Counted from the stretch's first letter, positions 1 to 5,707 are shown. The stretch: 7,670 bases of DNA from Cetobacterium sp. UBA6069 (GCA_002428805.1 DIXX01000070.1:4335-12004), one strand, 5' to 3'. Made by a program: numbers and translations. The notes: generated from the letters alone by a model not told the origin.

Positions 1-176
1 AAAAATTATTATAAATTTATCTAAAGGGCCTATAGATAAAAATAAAGAAAATTAAATTTTACAATTAATTTTCAAGTATTTGTTTTTATATACGAGCAAG
101 GTTATATTTCTTTAAAACAATAAATTATAAACTTATAAAAATAATTTTTATTTAATGTAATTGAACAATGGAGATA
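1..176. other. Gene-free left edge
   Basis: No credible coding region is seen on either strand. The stretch is almost pure A/T. An inverted repeat, TTTATCTA (16-23) and TAGATAAA (33-40), encloses a 9-nt loop containing GGGCC. It has 8 pairs but no T-run on the plus strand, so it is not a clear terminator. The strong plus-strand terminator that follows implies that a transcript enters or begins here. It could be the 3' end of a gene lying left of the window or a small RNA. No convincing promoter could be picked out. Confidence 0.5.
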
Positions 177-218
177 GGAGAGTTTGAGAGATATTTCTTT
201 TAAACTCTCCTTTTTTTT
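177..218 (+). terminator. Strong intrinsic terminator of an upstream transcript
   Basis: The left arm is 177-191 (GGAGAGTTTGAGAGA) and the right arm is 196-210 (TTCTTTTAAACTCTCC without its first T). They form 15 continuous pairs, two of them G-U, closed by a 4-nt loop (TATT). Eight T residues follow at 211-218. This is a textbook Rho-independent terminator pointing rightward. No gene in the window lies upstream of it, so it must end a transcript from left of the window or an unannotated small RNA within 1-176. Confidence 0.88.
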
Positions 219-314
219 ATATAAAATCTCGTATTATATAAACTTATATCTCTTTTAATTTTATAATAATTTTTATATTTAATAACATTCTAATAATATC
301 AAGAAAATGATTCT

Positions 315-334
315 CGTATTTTATGTAAAATACG
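315..334. promoter_or_regulatory. 20-bp palindrome, candidate operator upstream of aldo/keto reductase
   Basis: Arms CGTATTTTA (315-323) and TAAAATACG (326-334) are perfect 9-bp inverted repeats around a TG centre. The centre lies about 75 bp upstream of the predicted start of transcription of the downstream reductase gene. A partial direct copy of the left part, TCTCGTATT, also occurs at 228-236. The symmetry suits a dimeric repressor or activator. Because it has an even number of bases it does not fit the T-N11-A pattern of the LysR sites elsewhere in this window, so a different regulator is implied. Confidence 0.45.
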
Positions 335-363
335 ACCTGGAATAATATTTGAGTTTTTTATAA

Positions 364-392
364 TTGTTTTAAAACAAAGTTTATGTTATTCT
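364..392 (+). promoter_or_regulatory. Predicted sigma-70-type promoter of the aldo/keto reductase gene
   Basis: The -35 is TTGTTT (364-369), the spacer is 17 bp, and the -10 is TATTCT (387-392), preceded by an extended TGn element (384-386). Transcription would start near 399, giving a leader of about 40 nt. The -35 lies inside a perfect 14-bp palindrome (TTGTTTTAAAACAA, 364-377), which could also be an operator or simply AT-rich chance. No other hexamer pair in this intergenic stretch looked better. Confidence 0.5.
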
Positions 393-439
393 TAATTGAA
401 GATCTATTTTTGTAAAATAACTGTAGGGGGTATCAATTT

Positions 440-1429
440 ATGAAATATAAAAAATTAGGTGATTCAGAGTTAATTGTTTCTCAAATCTGTATGGGGTGTA
501 TGGGATTTGGAGACTCTAAAGAGGGGCATCACTCTTGGACTTTAAATGAAGAGGAAAGTCACAAAATAATAAAAAGTGCTTTAGAAATCGGAATTAATTT
601 TTTTGATACAGCAATAGCATATCAAAACGGTAGTAGCGAACGATATTTAGGAAGTGCAATTAAAAAGTATGCTAAAAGAGAGGATGTTATAATTGCTACA
701 AAATTTTTACCTAGAACATCTGAAGATATAGCTAATAAAATTACAGGGCAACAACATATTAAAGATATGGTAAATAAAAGTTTAAAAAATTTAGACACAG
801 ACTATATTGATTTATATATCTATCATATGTGGGATTTTAATACTCCTTTATATGATATAATGGACGGTCTTAATCAAATGGTTTTAGAAGGTAAAATTAA
901 ATATATCGGTATTTCTAATTGCTATGCTTGGCAGATTGCAAAAGCTAATGCCTTAGCTGAAAAAGAGGGATTTAGTAAATTTGTATCAATTCAAGGGCAC
1001 TATAATCTGATATTTAGAGAGGAAGAAAGAGAGATGATACCTTTTTGTAAAGATGAAAATATCTCAATTACTCCATACAGTCCTCTTGCTGGAGGAAGAC
1101 TTTCTAAGCCTGTTGGTGAGGTATCAAAAAGGCTTTTAGAAGATCAATATGCCAAATCTAAATATGATTTAACTAAAGAGCAGGATAACATAATTATTGA
1201 AAGAGTTTTAGAACTAGCAGTCAAAAAGAATGTATCTATGACAGAGATTTCATTGGCTTGGCTTTTATCAAAAGGAGCTATTCCTGTTATGGGTGTTACA
1301 AAATTATCACATCTTGAAGGGATTATAAATGCTAATAATATTCAGTTAACTAATGAAGAGATTAGTTATCTTGAAGAACCTTACATACCTCATAAATTGG
1401 TTGGAGTTCTTGCTGAAAATAGAGGCTGA
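440..1429 (+). CDS. Aldo/keto reductase (AKR superfamily)
   Basis: This is a cytosolic NAD(P)H-dependent oxidoreductase expected to interconvert aldehydes or ketones and alcohols; the true substrate cannot be read from the sequence. At 329 residues it has normal AKR length. The catalytic tetrad is visible as Asp56 (FFDTA), Tyr61, Lys88 (ATKF) and His129 (YIYHMWD). Other hallmarks are GISN at 157-160, the SPLAGGR loop at 214-220, and a cofactor-binding segment near 282-293 (PVMGVTK). The start is supported by a purine-rich AGGGGG ribosome site (425-430) 9 nt upstream. It has its own predicted promoter and ends at a terminator shared with the convergent dehydrogenase, so it is probably monocistronic. 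It is only distantly similar to the second AKR at the right end of the window: the two differ in active-site surroundings (FFDTAIAY here, FDHADIYGGY there). Confidence 0.93.
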   Translation: MKYKKLGDSELIVSQICMGCMGFGDSKEGHHSWTLNEEESHKIIKSALEIGINFFDTAIAYQNGSSERYLGSAIKKYAKREDVIIATKFLPRTSEDIANKITGQQHIKDMVNKSLKNLDTDYIDLYIYHMWDFNTPLYDIMDGLNQMVLEGKIKYIGISNCYAWQIAKANALAEKEGFSKFVSIQGHYNLIFREEEREMIPFCKDENISITPYSPLAGGRLSKPVGEVSKRLLEDQYAKSKYDLTKEQDNIIIERVLELAVKKNVSMTEISLAWLLSKGAIPVMGVTKLSHLEGIINANNIQLTNEEISYLEEPYIPHKLVGVLAENRG

Positions 1430-1487
1430 GAAAATTAATTGACAAAAATATGTAAAATAAGTTATGAAAAAAAGTAGCTTTTTAAAT

Positions 1488-1529
1488 AAAGTAGGTATCT
1501 TAAAACTATTTTTAAGATACCTACTTTTT
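1488..1529. terminator. Bidirectional terminator between convergent genes
   Basis: Arms 1488-1505 and 1510-1527 form 18 perfect pairs (GTAGGTATCTT core) with a 4-nt CTAT loop. Five T residues (1525-1529), partly in the stem, follow on the plus strand. On the minus strand the exit is the weaker TTTATTTAAA. It lies between the reductase stop and the dehydrogenase stop and can serve both. A smaller A/T hairpin (AAAAAG-TAG-CTTTTT, 1469-1483) just before it may add to termination of the plus-strand gene. Confidence 0.85.
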
Positions 1530-1544
1530 CAATTTAATTAATTT

Positions 1545-2528
1545 TTATTCTCTCTCTTCAGGATAAACTAATCCCCATTCTTTACGAAGATTTGTCATTA
1601 TATCCATAACCTCTTTTGTTATTTCTAAACGAGTAAGTTTAGAGTCACCAGATATAGCTTTTTCCATATCTAACATCTCATAATAAAGAGCATCTTTAGT
1701 GTCTCCAATCTCAATAATCTCTGTTGCACCTGTTTCTGTATAAACTATTGTAGCTTTTTGAGCTCTTGGATACTCCATTATCTCTATATAACCTTTATCA
1801 CAAGAAATAACAGCACGCTTAGGTTGTTTTGAATGTAGTGTCAAAGCTATTGTTGCCATCTCTTGCTTTTCATTCATTAAAAGTATTCCAGCTTGCTCAT
1901 CTACTCCTGATGGAGCAAACTTAACTTGACTTGATACTTGAGTTATCTTCGCAGACATAAACAATCTAGCAAATGATATTGCATATACTCCTATATCTAA
2001 AAGAGCTCCTCCAGCAAGATTTGGATTAAAGAAACGATTTTCCATATCATACTCTTTATAACTTCCAAAATTTAATTGAATCATTCTTAGCTCACCCAAT
2101 TTTCCAGAATCAATTCTATCTTTTAAATCTTTATAAATTGGCATATGGAAAATTGTCATAGCTTCAGCTAATACAACATTTTTTTCTTTAGCTAAAGTAA
2201 TAGCTCTATCTAACTCATCACTATTTAACGTAATAGCTTTTTCACAAAGAATATGTTTGCCATTTTCAATCGCTTTTAACATAAAATCAATATGAGTATT
2301 ATGAGGTGTTGTAATATATATTACATCTACATTCTCATCCACAAATAGTTCATTAAAATTATCATAAACTTTATCAATTTCATATTTTTGTGCAAATTCA
2401 AGGGCTTTACTGTGTGTTCTATTTCCTACTGAATATATCTTTTTACCAGCCTTTTTTAAAGCTACAGCCATTTCATTAGCAACTACTCCCGTTCCTAAAA
2501 TTCCCCAATTTAAATCCTTTTTCTGCAT
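1545..2528 (-). CDS. Gfo/Idh/MocA-family NAD(P)-dependent oxidoreductase
   Basis: This is a predicted cytosolic dehydrogenase of the glucose-fructose oxidoreductase / inositol dehydrogenase / dihydrodiol dehydrogenase type, which typically oxidises or reduces a sugar or polyol hydroxyl. It has an N-terminal Rossmann motif GILGTGVVA (9-17). The family's conserved Glu-Lys pair is at 96-97 in CEKAITLN, an EKA form where many members have EKP; Lys97 is the expected catalytic lysine. The C-terminal substrate-domain motif GGALLDIGVYAI is at 173-184, with Asp178 and Tyr182. The length of 327 residues is typical. The start has a GGGAG ribosome site 8-9 nt upstream, and a well-formed promoter lies in the 87-bp gap to the acetyltransferase. 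No terminator is seen in that gap, so read-through from the acetyltransferase is also possible. The substrate is unknown. Confidence 0.92.
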   Translation of the reverse strand: MQKKDLNWGILGTGVVANEMAVALKKAGKKIYSVGNRTHSKALEFAQKYEIDKVYDNFNELFVDENVDVIYITTPHNTHIDFMLKAIENGKHILCEKAITLNSDELDRAITLAKEKNVVLAEAMTIFHMPIYKDLKDRIDSGKLGELRMIQLNFGSYKEYDMENRFFNPNLAGGALLDIGVYAISFARLFMSAKITQVSSQVKFAPSGVDEQAGILLMNEKQEMATIALTLHSKQPKRAVISCDKGYIEIMEYPRAQKATIVYTETGATEIIEIGDTKDALYYEMLDMEKAISGDSKLTRLEITKEVMDIMTNLRKEWGLVYPEERE

Positions 2529-2567
2529 TTTTTATTCTCCCTATTATTTAATTATTTCTATAGCATT

Positions 2568-2596
2568 AGTATAAAGGAATTAGCTTTTTAATACAA
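2568..2596 (-). promoter_or_regulatory. Predicted promoter of the MocA-type dehydrogenase gene
   Basis: Read on the minus strand, the -35 is TTGTAT (2596-2591), the spacer is exactly 17 bp, and the -10 is TATACT (2573-2568). Transcription would start near 2561, about 33 nt before the start codon. This implies that the dehydrogenase can be expressed separately from the acetyltransferase upstream of it. Confidence 0.6.
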
Positions 2597-2615
2597 GAAT
2601 ACATTTATAATTTTT

Positions 2616-3188
2616 CTATTTATTATCAATGAATTTTAAAATCTTAGCTGGGACACCAGCAATTATACAGTTAGGTGGAAAGTTTTTTGTAACAACTGCT
2701 CCTGCAGCAACTATAACATTATCTCCTAAAGTAACTCCTGGTAAAATTGAAACATTTCCACCTATCCAAACTCCTTTTCCAATCTCTATCGGTTTCGGAT
2801 ACAGATTTCCTCTTTTTTCTGATTCTATTCCATGATTTAATGTTGCTAAAACAACATTTGGACCAATCAAAGTCCCATCTCCTATTTTAATTCCACCTTG
2901 ATCTTGAAACTGACAATTTGAATTGATGAATACATCTTTTCCTATTGTAATATTTTTTCCACAGTTACTATGAAATGGTGGAAATAGTGCAAACGAGTCA
3001 TCAACATTTTTTCCAATTATTTTAGAGAATATCTTACGAACCTCTTCGGCTGTATGATATTTATTATTTAGTTCTGAAGTTAACTTCAAAACCTCTTGTG
3101 TTAGGTTAATCATACATCTATGTACATCTGAATTTACAACAACCTCTTTTCCACTATTCATATATTCTAAAAAACTTTTTAATGTCAT
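2616..3188 (-). CDS. Hexapeptide-repeat O-acetyltransferase, maltose/galactoside acetyltransferase (Maa/LacA) type
   Basis: This enzyme likely transfers acetyl from acetyl-CoA to a hydroxyl of a sugar or similar acceptor in the cytosol, acting as a trimer with a left-handed beta-helix. After a helical N-terminal section (about 1-66), hexapeptide turns run from about 79 to 181 (ITIGKD, IKIGDG, IEIGKG, VTLGDN, IVAAGAVV). The GVPAK ending at 178-182 is typical. His119 in TLNHG matches the catalytic histidine of LacA/Maa enzymes. The start chosen is the second Met of the open frame: GGAGG lies 5 nt before it, whereas the first ATG (3200) is itself part of that ribosome site (ATGGAGGT). This gives 190 residues. 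The gene is divergent from lysR, and a LysR-type site lies between them, so it may be a target. The acceptor is unknown. Confidence 0.92.
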   Translation of the reverse strand: MTLKSFLEYMNSGKEVVVNSDVHRCMINLTQEVLKLTSELNNKYHTAEEVRKIFSKIIGKNVDDSFALFPPFHSNCGKNITIGKDVFINSNCQFQDQGGIKIGDGTLIGPNVVLATLNHGIESEKRGNLYPKPIEIGKGVWIGGNVSILPGVTLGDNVIVAAGAVVTKNFPPNCIIAGVPAKILKFIDNK

Positions 3189-3220
3189 ATGTACCTCCAT
3201 AAACTCTATTTTATTATTTA

Positions 3221-3253
3221 AATATACTTTATCAAAATGTATTTAGAATAACA
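3221..3253 (-). promoter_or_regulatory. Candidate -10 elements of the acetyltransferase gene
   Basis: Two candidates can be read on the minus strand. TATATT (3226-3221) would start transcription near 3214, placing the LysR-type palindrome near -71. TGTTATTCT (3253-3245), an extended -10 like the one before the first reductase, would place it near -47. Neither has a good -35, which is common for activator-dependent promoters. The sequence does not decide between them. Confidence 0.3.
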
Positions 3254-3276
3254 AATACCTATTTTTAATATATCAT

Positions 3277-3293
3277 TATGCTTGAAAAGCATA
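3277..3293. promoter_or_regulatory. LysR-type operator over the lysR -35 region
   Basis: TATGCTT-GAA-AAGCATA is a perfect 7-bp inverted repeat with a 3-bp spacer. Its core TGCTTGAAAAGCA has the T-N11-A form typical of LysR-family sites. It overlaps the -35 hexamer of the lysR promoter (3282-3287), so bound protein would block that promoter, consistent with negative autoregulation. It may also act on the divergent acetyltransferase. A second copy with the same arms and spacing precedes the hydrolase gene (4242-4257). Confidence 0.68.
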
Positions 3294-3310
3294 TAAAAAT
3301 ATTATATAAT
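3282..3310 (+). promoter_or_regulatory. Predicted lysR promoter
   Basis: The -35 is TTGAAA (3282-3287), followed by a 17-bp spacer and a consensus -10 TATAAT (3305-3310). Transcription would start near 3317, about 21 nt before the start codon. The -35 box lies within the LysR-type palindrome. The close match to consensus suggests that expression is constitutive unless repressed. Confidence 0.68.
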
Positions 3311-3337
3311 TTACCAAAATAATTTTAGGAGGCATGA

Positions 3338-4228
3338 ATGGAGCTTAGAATTTTAAAATATTTTTTAGCTATATCAAGAGAGGGGAGTATTATAAAAGCC
3401 GCTGAAACTTTATATATAACTCAACCAACACTTTCAAGACAAATTATAGATCTTGAAGATCAGCTCGGAACTAAACTTTTAGTACGTGGGAATAAAAATA
3501 AAAAAATCACTTTAACAGAAGATGGAATTAGATTTCGAAAAAGAGCTGAAGAGATTGTAGAATTAGCTGAACGAACAGAGATGGAGTTTAAAACTCAAAG
3601 TGAAGAAATTAGTGGTGATATATATATTGGTGGTGGTGAAACCGATTCTATGAGATTTATTGCCAAGACTATGATTAAACTTCAAAAGCAATATCCCAAT
3701 ATTCGTTTTCATTTATATAGTGGAAATGCAGATGACATCACTGAAAAACTAGATAATGGACTATTGGATTTTGGAGTTTTAATTGGACCAGCTAGTTTAG
3801 AAAACTATAACTATCTAAAATTTCCCACAAAAGATATCTGGGGATTGCTTATGAAAAAAAACTCTTCTATGGCCTCTAAAAAATATATAAAAATAAATGA
3901 TTTAGAAAATATACCACTTATTGTATCTAATCAATCTTTAGTTGAAAACCAAATAGCAGGATGGGGAATAAAAGATTTTAGTAAACTTAATATAGTCGGA
4001 ACATATAATCTTGTTTTTAATGCATCCCTTATGGTTGATGAAGGTTTCGGATACGCTCTTTGTCTAGATAAGCTTGTAAATACATCCTGTGAAAGTACTT
4101 TATGTTTTAAGCCACTTAGCCCTATTTTAGAAGTAAATTTAGATATAATTTGGAAAAAGAATCAAGTCTTTTCTAAAGCTGCTGCAAAATTCCTAGAGTT
4201 TTTAGCAATTGAATTTAATCAAAAATAA
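3338..4228 (+). CDS. LysR-family transcriptional regulator
   Basis: This is a DNA-binding regulator of 296 residues, normal for the family. The N-terminal winged helix-turn-helix covers about residues 1-60. Its helix-turn-helix lies at about 16-37 (GSIIKAAETLYITQPTLSRQI), with the usual LE-x-LG-x-LL-R segment at 39-50. A linker helix follows to about 88, then a periplasmic-binding-protein-like effector domain from about 93 to the end. AGGAGG lies 5 nt before the ATG. An overlapping ATG 4 nt upstream reads into a stop after four codons and is not a start. The two matching palindromes flanking the gene, one on its own -35 and one before the hydrolase, point to a local regulon. There is no terminator before the hydrolase. 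The effector cannot be deduced. The gene is not adjacent to lrgAB, so there is no support for calling it CidR. Confidence 0.95.
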   Translation: MELRILKYFLAISREGSIIKAAETLYITQPTLSRQIIDLEDQLGTKLLVRGNKNKKITLTEDGIRFRKRAEEIVELAERTEMEFKTQSEEISGDIYIGGGETDSMRFIAKTMIKLQKQYPNIRFHLYSGNADDITEKLDNGLLDFGVLIGPASLENYNYLKFPTKDIWGLLMKKNSSMASKKYIKINDLENIPLIVSNQSLVENQIAGWGIKDFSKLNIVGTYNLVFNASLMVDEGFGYALCLDKLVNTSCESTLCFKPLSPILEVNLDIIWKKNQVFSKAAAKFLEFLAIEFNQK

Positions 4229-4241
4229 ATCTAAAAAATTA

Positions 4242-4257
4242 TATGCTTTTAAAGCAT
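4242..4257 (+). promoter_or_regulatory. Second LysR-type operator, upstream of the hydrolase gene
   Basis: TATGCTT-TTA-AAGCAT repeats the arms and 3-bp spacing of the site in front of lysR, and its core (4244-4256) is again T-N11-A. It is centred at 4250, about 66 bp upstream of the predicted hydrolase transcription start near 4316, the classical place of a LysR recognition site. No T-run follows and the hairpin loop would be only 1-3 nt, so it is not a terminator for lysR. A degenerate relative (TATGTT...CTCATA, 4285-4300) nearer the promoter could be an activation half-site; this last point is weak. Confidence 0.65.
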
Positions 4258-4303
4258 TAAAGTGTATTCGATATAAGTATTAGATATGTTAAAGCTCATA
4301 TTA

Positions 4304-4309
4304 TATAAT
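4304..4309 (+). promoter_or_regulatory. Predicted -10 of the hydrolase gene, weak -35
   Basis: TATAAT at 4304-4309 is consensus, but the -35 region about 17-18 bp upstream (TTAGAT/TAGATA around 4280-4286) hardly matches TTGACA. A good -10 with a poor -35 and an activator-type site at about -66 fits a promoter that depends on the LysR protein. Transcription would start near 4316, about 46 nt before the TTG start. Confidence 0.5.
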
Positions 4310-4361
4310 ATTTTTAAATCAATAATTAGATTTTTAAATATTTATATTAATGGAGGTTAAA

Positions 4362-5474
4362 TTGAAAAAGATATTTTTAACTCTTATGAGTGTTTTAGTT
4401 TTAAATTTAGGAGGAGAAGTGGCTATGGCAAAAGATGTAAAAATGAATGATGTTACTGTTACGACTACTTGGGATAAAGTTTTCCAAAAAAGTAATAAAG
4501 TAGACCATAAAAAAGTAACATTTAAAAATCGTTACGGTATAACTTTAGTTGGAGATTTATATACGCCCCAAAATATTACAGGCCAAAAATTACCTGCAAT
4601 CGCTGTTAGTGGACCATTTGGAGCTGTCAAAGAGCAATCATCTGGATTATATGCACAGACAATGGCTGAGCGTGGATTTGTTACAATCGCATTCGATCCA
4701 TCATATACTGGTGAAAGTGGAGGAGAACCTAGAAATTTAGCATCACCTGAAATCAATACTGAAGATTTTAGTGCTGCTGTAGATTTTTTAGGATTACAAC
4801 CGTTTGTTGATCGTGAGCGTATTGGTATTATCGGAATATGTGGATTTGGTGGAATGGGATTAAGTGCTGCTGCTATGGATACAAGAATAAAAGCTGTTGC
4901 TACGTCTGTTATGTATGATATGAGTCGTGCTATGACTTACGGTGTTGGAGATGGAAAAAATCGTTATGATTTAACTCAACGTAAAGCTATTTTAAATTAT
5001 TTAAATGAACAGCGTTGGGTAGATGCTGCTAATGGAACTTTTGCAGCTGGACCTCATGATATTTTTGTTGATGAGAATGGAAATATTTTCCCTGGAGAAA
5101 ACCGTATACTACCTGAAAATTTACCTGAAAATCCACATCCAGTTTTAAAAGAGTTCTTCGATTACTACCGTGAAAAATTAGGATATCACAAAAACTCTTT
5201 AAACTCAAACTCTGCATGGAATGCTACAATGCCTTTATCATTTATGAACTTCCCTCTATTAACATATATTGATGAGATATCACCTCGTCCGATACTATTT
5301 GTTGCTGGAGAAAATGCTCACTCTCTTTACTTCAGTGAAGATGCATATAAAGCTGCTGCTGAGCCTAAAGAATTAGTTATTATTCCTAATGCTAATCATG
5401 TAGATTTATACTTTGATATGAATAAGATTCCATTTGATAAATTTGAGGATTTCTTCAAAAGTAATTTAAAATAA
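4362..5474 (+). CDS. Alpha/beta hydrolase, dienelactone-hydrolase-like, with signal peptide
   Basis: This is a predicted esterase/lactonase-like hydrolase; its substrate is unknown. The nucleophile elbow reads GICGFGG (158-164), placing Cys160 where most alpha/beta hydrolases have Ser; Cys is also the nucleophile in dienelactone hydrolase. His346 (NANHVDLY) is the likely catalytic His. The acid is less clear, with Glu317 in GENAHS a candidate. The SPRPILFVAGENAHS...YFSEDAY...EPKELVIIPNANHVDLY segment is characteristic of this family. The start chosen is TTG at 4362, 5 nt after GGAGG; the ATG at 4350 is part of that ribosome site. This gives 370 residues beginning MKKIFLTLMSVLVLNLGG, a signal peptide with probable cleavage after AMA (21-23). 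A second in-frame ATG at 4425 has its own AGGAGG and would give a cytosolic form starting MAKDV. Context suggests control by the LysR protein. No clear terminator follows. Confidence 0.9.
   Translation: MKKIFLTLMSVLVLNLGGEVAMAKDVKMNDVTVTTTWDKVFQKSNKVDHKKVTFKNRYGITLVGDLYTPQNITGQKLPAIAVSGPFGAVKEQSSGLYAQTMAERGFVTIAFDPSYTGESGGEPRNLASPEINTEDFSAAVDFLGLQPFVDRERIGIIGICGFGGMGLSAAAMDTRIKAVATSVMYDMSRAMTYGVGDGKNRYDLTQRKAILNYLNEQRWVDAANGTFAAGPHDIFVDENGNIFPGENRILPENLPENPHPVLKEFFDYYREKLGYHKNSLNSNSAWNATMPLSFMNFPLLTYIDEISPRPILFVAGENAHSLYFSEDAYKAAAEPKELVIIPNANHVDLYFDMNKIPFDKFEDFFKSNLK
4410..4427 (+). promoter_or_regulatory. Internal ribosome-binding site and alternative start of the hydrolase
   Basis: AGGAGG (4410-4415) precedes an in-frame ATG (4425-4427) by 9 nt. 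Starting there removes the first 21 residues, that is the signal peptide, and yields a product beginning Met-Ala-Lys-Asp-Val, almost identical to the predicted processed secreted form. The purine run codes for LGGEV, so it may be coincidence, but it is as good a ribosome site as the primary one. Confidence 0.4.
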
Positions 5475-5618
5475 ATAAATTTTTATTCAAAATATACCTT
5501 GACTTTTTGCTCTAACTGTAATTCAGAAGATATTTTCTGTACAAAGAAAAAAATAAAGTGTAAAAAAGTTTGTAAATTATCTATAAAAGAGTAACTAATA
5601 ATTAGATAAAATTATGTA
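5475..5618. other. Intergenic stretch between hydrolase and lrgA promoter
   Basis: No gene is seen. There are short inverted repeats: CAGAA-GATATT-TTCTG near 5524-5539, and TTATCTA (5577-5583) with TAGATAA (5603-5609) around a 19-bp centre that itself contains CTAAT-A-ATTAG. The second ends about 10 bp before the lrgA -35 and could be a regulator site. None has a T-run good enough to be called a terminator for the hydrolase gene. Confidence 0.4.
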
Positions 5619-5647
5619 TTGAAAAATAACATCTAGAATGATAGAAT
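5619..5647 (+). promoter_or_regulatory. Predicted lrgAB promoter
   Basis: The -35 is TTGAAA (5619-5624), the spacer is 17 bp, and the -10 is TAGAAT (5642-5647) with an extended TGn element (5639-5641). Transcription would start near 5654. The mRNA would carry a leader of about 64-70 nt containing the Shine-Dalgarno sequence, the 7-codon ORF and the hairpin described separately. Confidence 0.62.
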
Positions 5648-5673
5648 ATGGGAATTGAAACTTTATTCACATC

Positions 5674-5679
5674 AGGAGG
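5674..5679 (+). promoter_or_regulatory. Shine-Dalgarno of the lrgA leader, displaced from lrgA
   Basis: AGGAGG, followed by TGAA, is the only good ribosome site upstream of lrgA. In the linear sequence it serves the ATG at 5684 (4 nt spacing) and lies 44 nt from the lrgA ATG at 5724. If the 5684-5719 hairpin is folded, the path to 5724 shrinks to 8 nt (TGAA plus GCAT). The bases just before lrgA (TTTGATAGC) contain no useful site. Confidence 0.75.
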
Positions 5680-5683
5680 TGAA

Positions 5684-5707
5684 ATGTTATTAAAATCACT
5701 CGTTTGA
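5684..5707 (+). CDS. Possible 7-codon leader peptide upstream of lrgA
   Basis: An ATG with a near-consensus Shine-Dalgarno sequence opens a frame MLLKSLV followed by TGA, in a different frame from lrgA. It ends 10 nt before the ATG at 5718. A ribosome translating it would melt the hairpin in which it lies, and on stopping would stand close to the lrgA start, allowing reinitiation. Nothing in the peptide (two Leu, then Lys-Ser-Leu-Val) points to a classical amino-acid attenuator. It may instead be a by-product of a hairpin placed between the ribosome site and lrgA. Expression is unproven. Confidence 0.35.
   Translation: MLLKSLV

Noticed and set aside
16..40. 8-bp hairpin with a GGGCC-containing loop as a terminator
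   Set aside because: No T-run follows on the plus strand and the stem is all A/T plus one C-G; the real terminator is at 177-218.
168..203. Small ORF of 11 codons (MEIGEFERYFF) before the first reductase
   Set aside because: It lies on the terminator stem and has no ribosome site; the codons simply reflect the hairpin sequence.
2629..2835. Open frame of 68 codons on the plus strand inside the acetyltransferase gene
   Set aside because: It is fully covered by a well-supported gene on the other strand and has no family resemblance or ribosome site.
4242..4257. Inverted repeat after lysR read as its terminator
   Set aside because: The loop would be only 1-3 nt, no T-run follows, and the motif matches the operator in the lysR promoter.
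4532..4756. Open frames on both strands (also 4549-4740 and 5029-5217) inside the hydrolase gene
   Set aside because: They are out-of-frame readings of a conserved enzyme, with low-complexity or meaningless products.
5499..5527. TTGACT at 5499-5504 as a promoter -35
   Set aside because: No acceptable -10 is found at 16-18 bp spacing; the promoter at 5619-5647 is far better.
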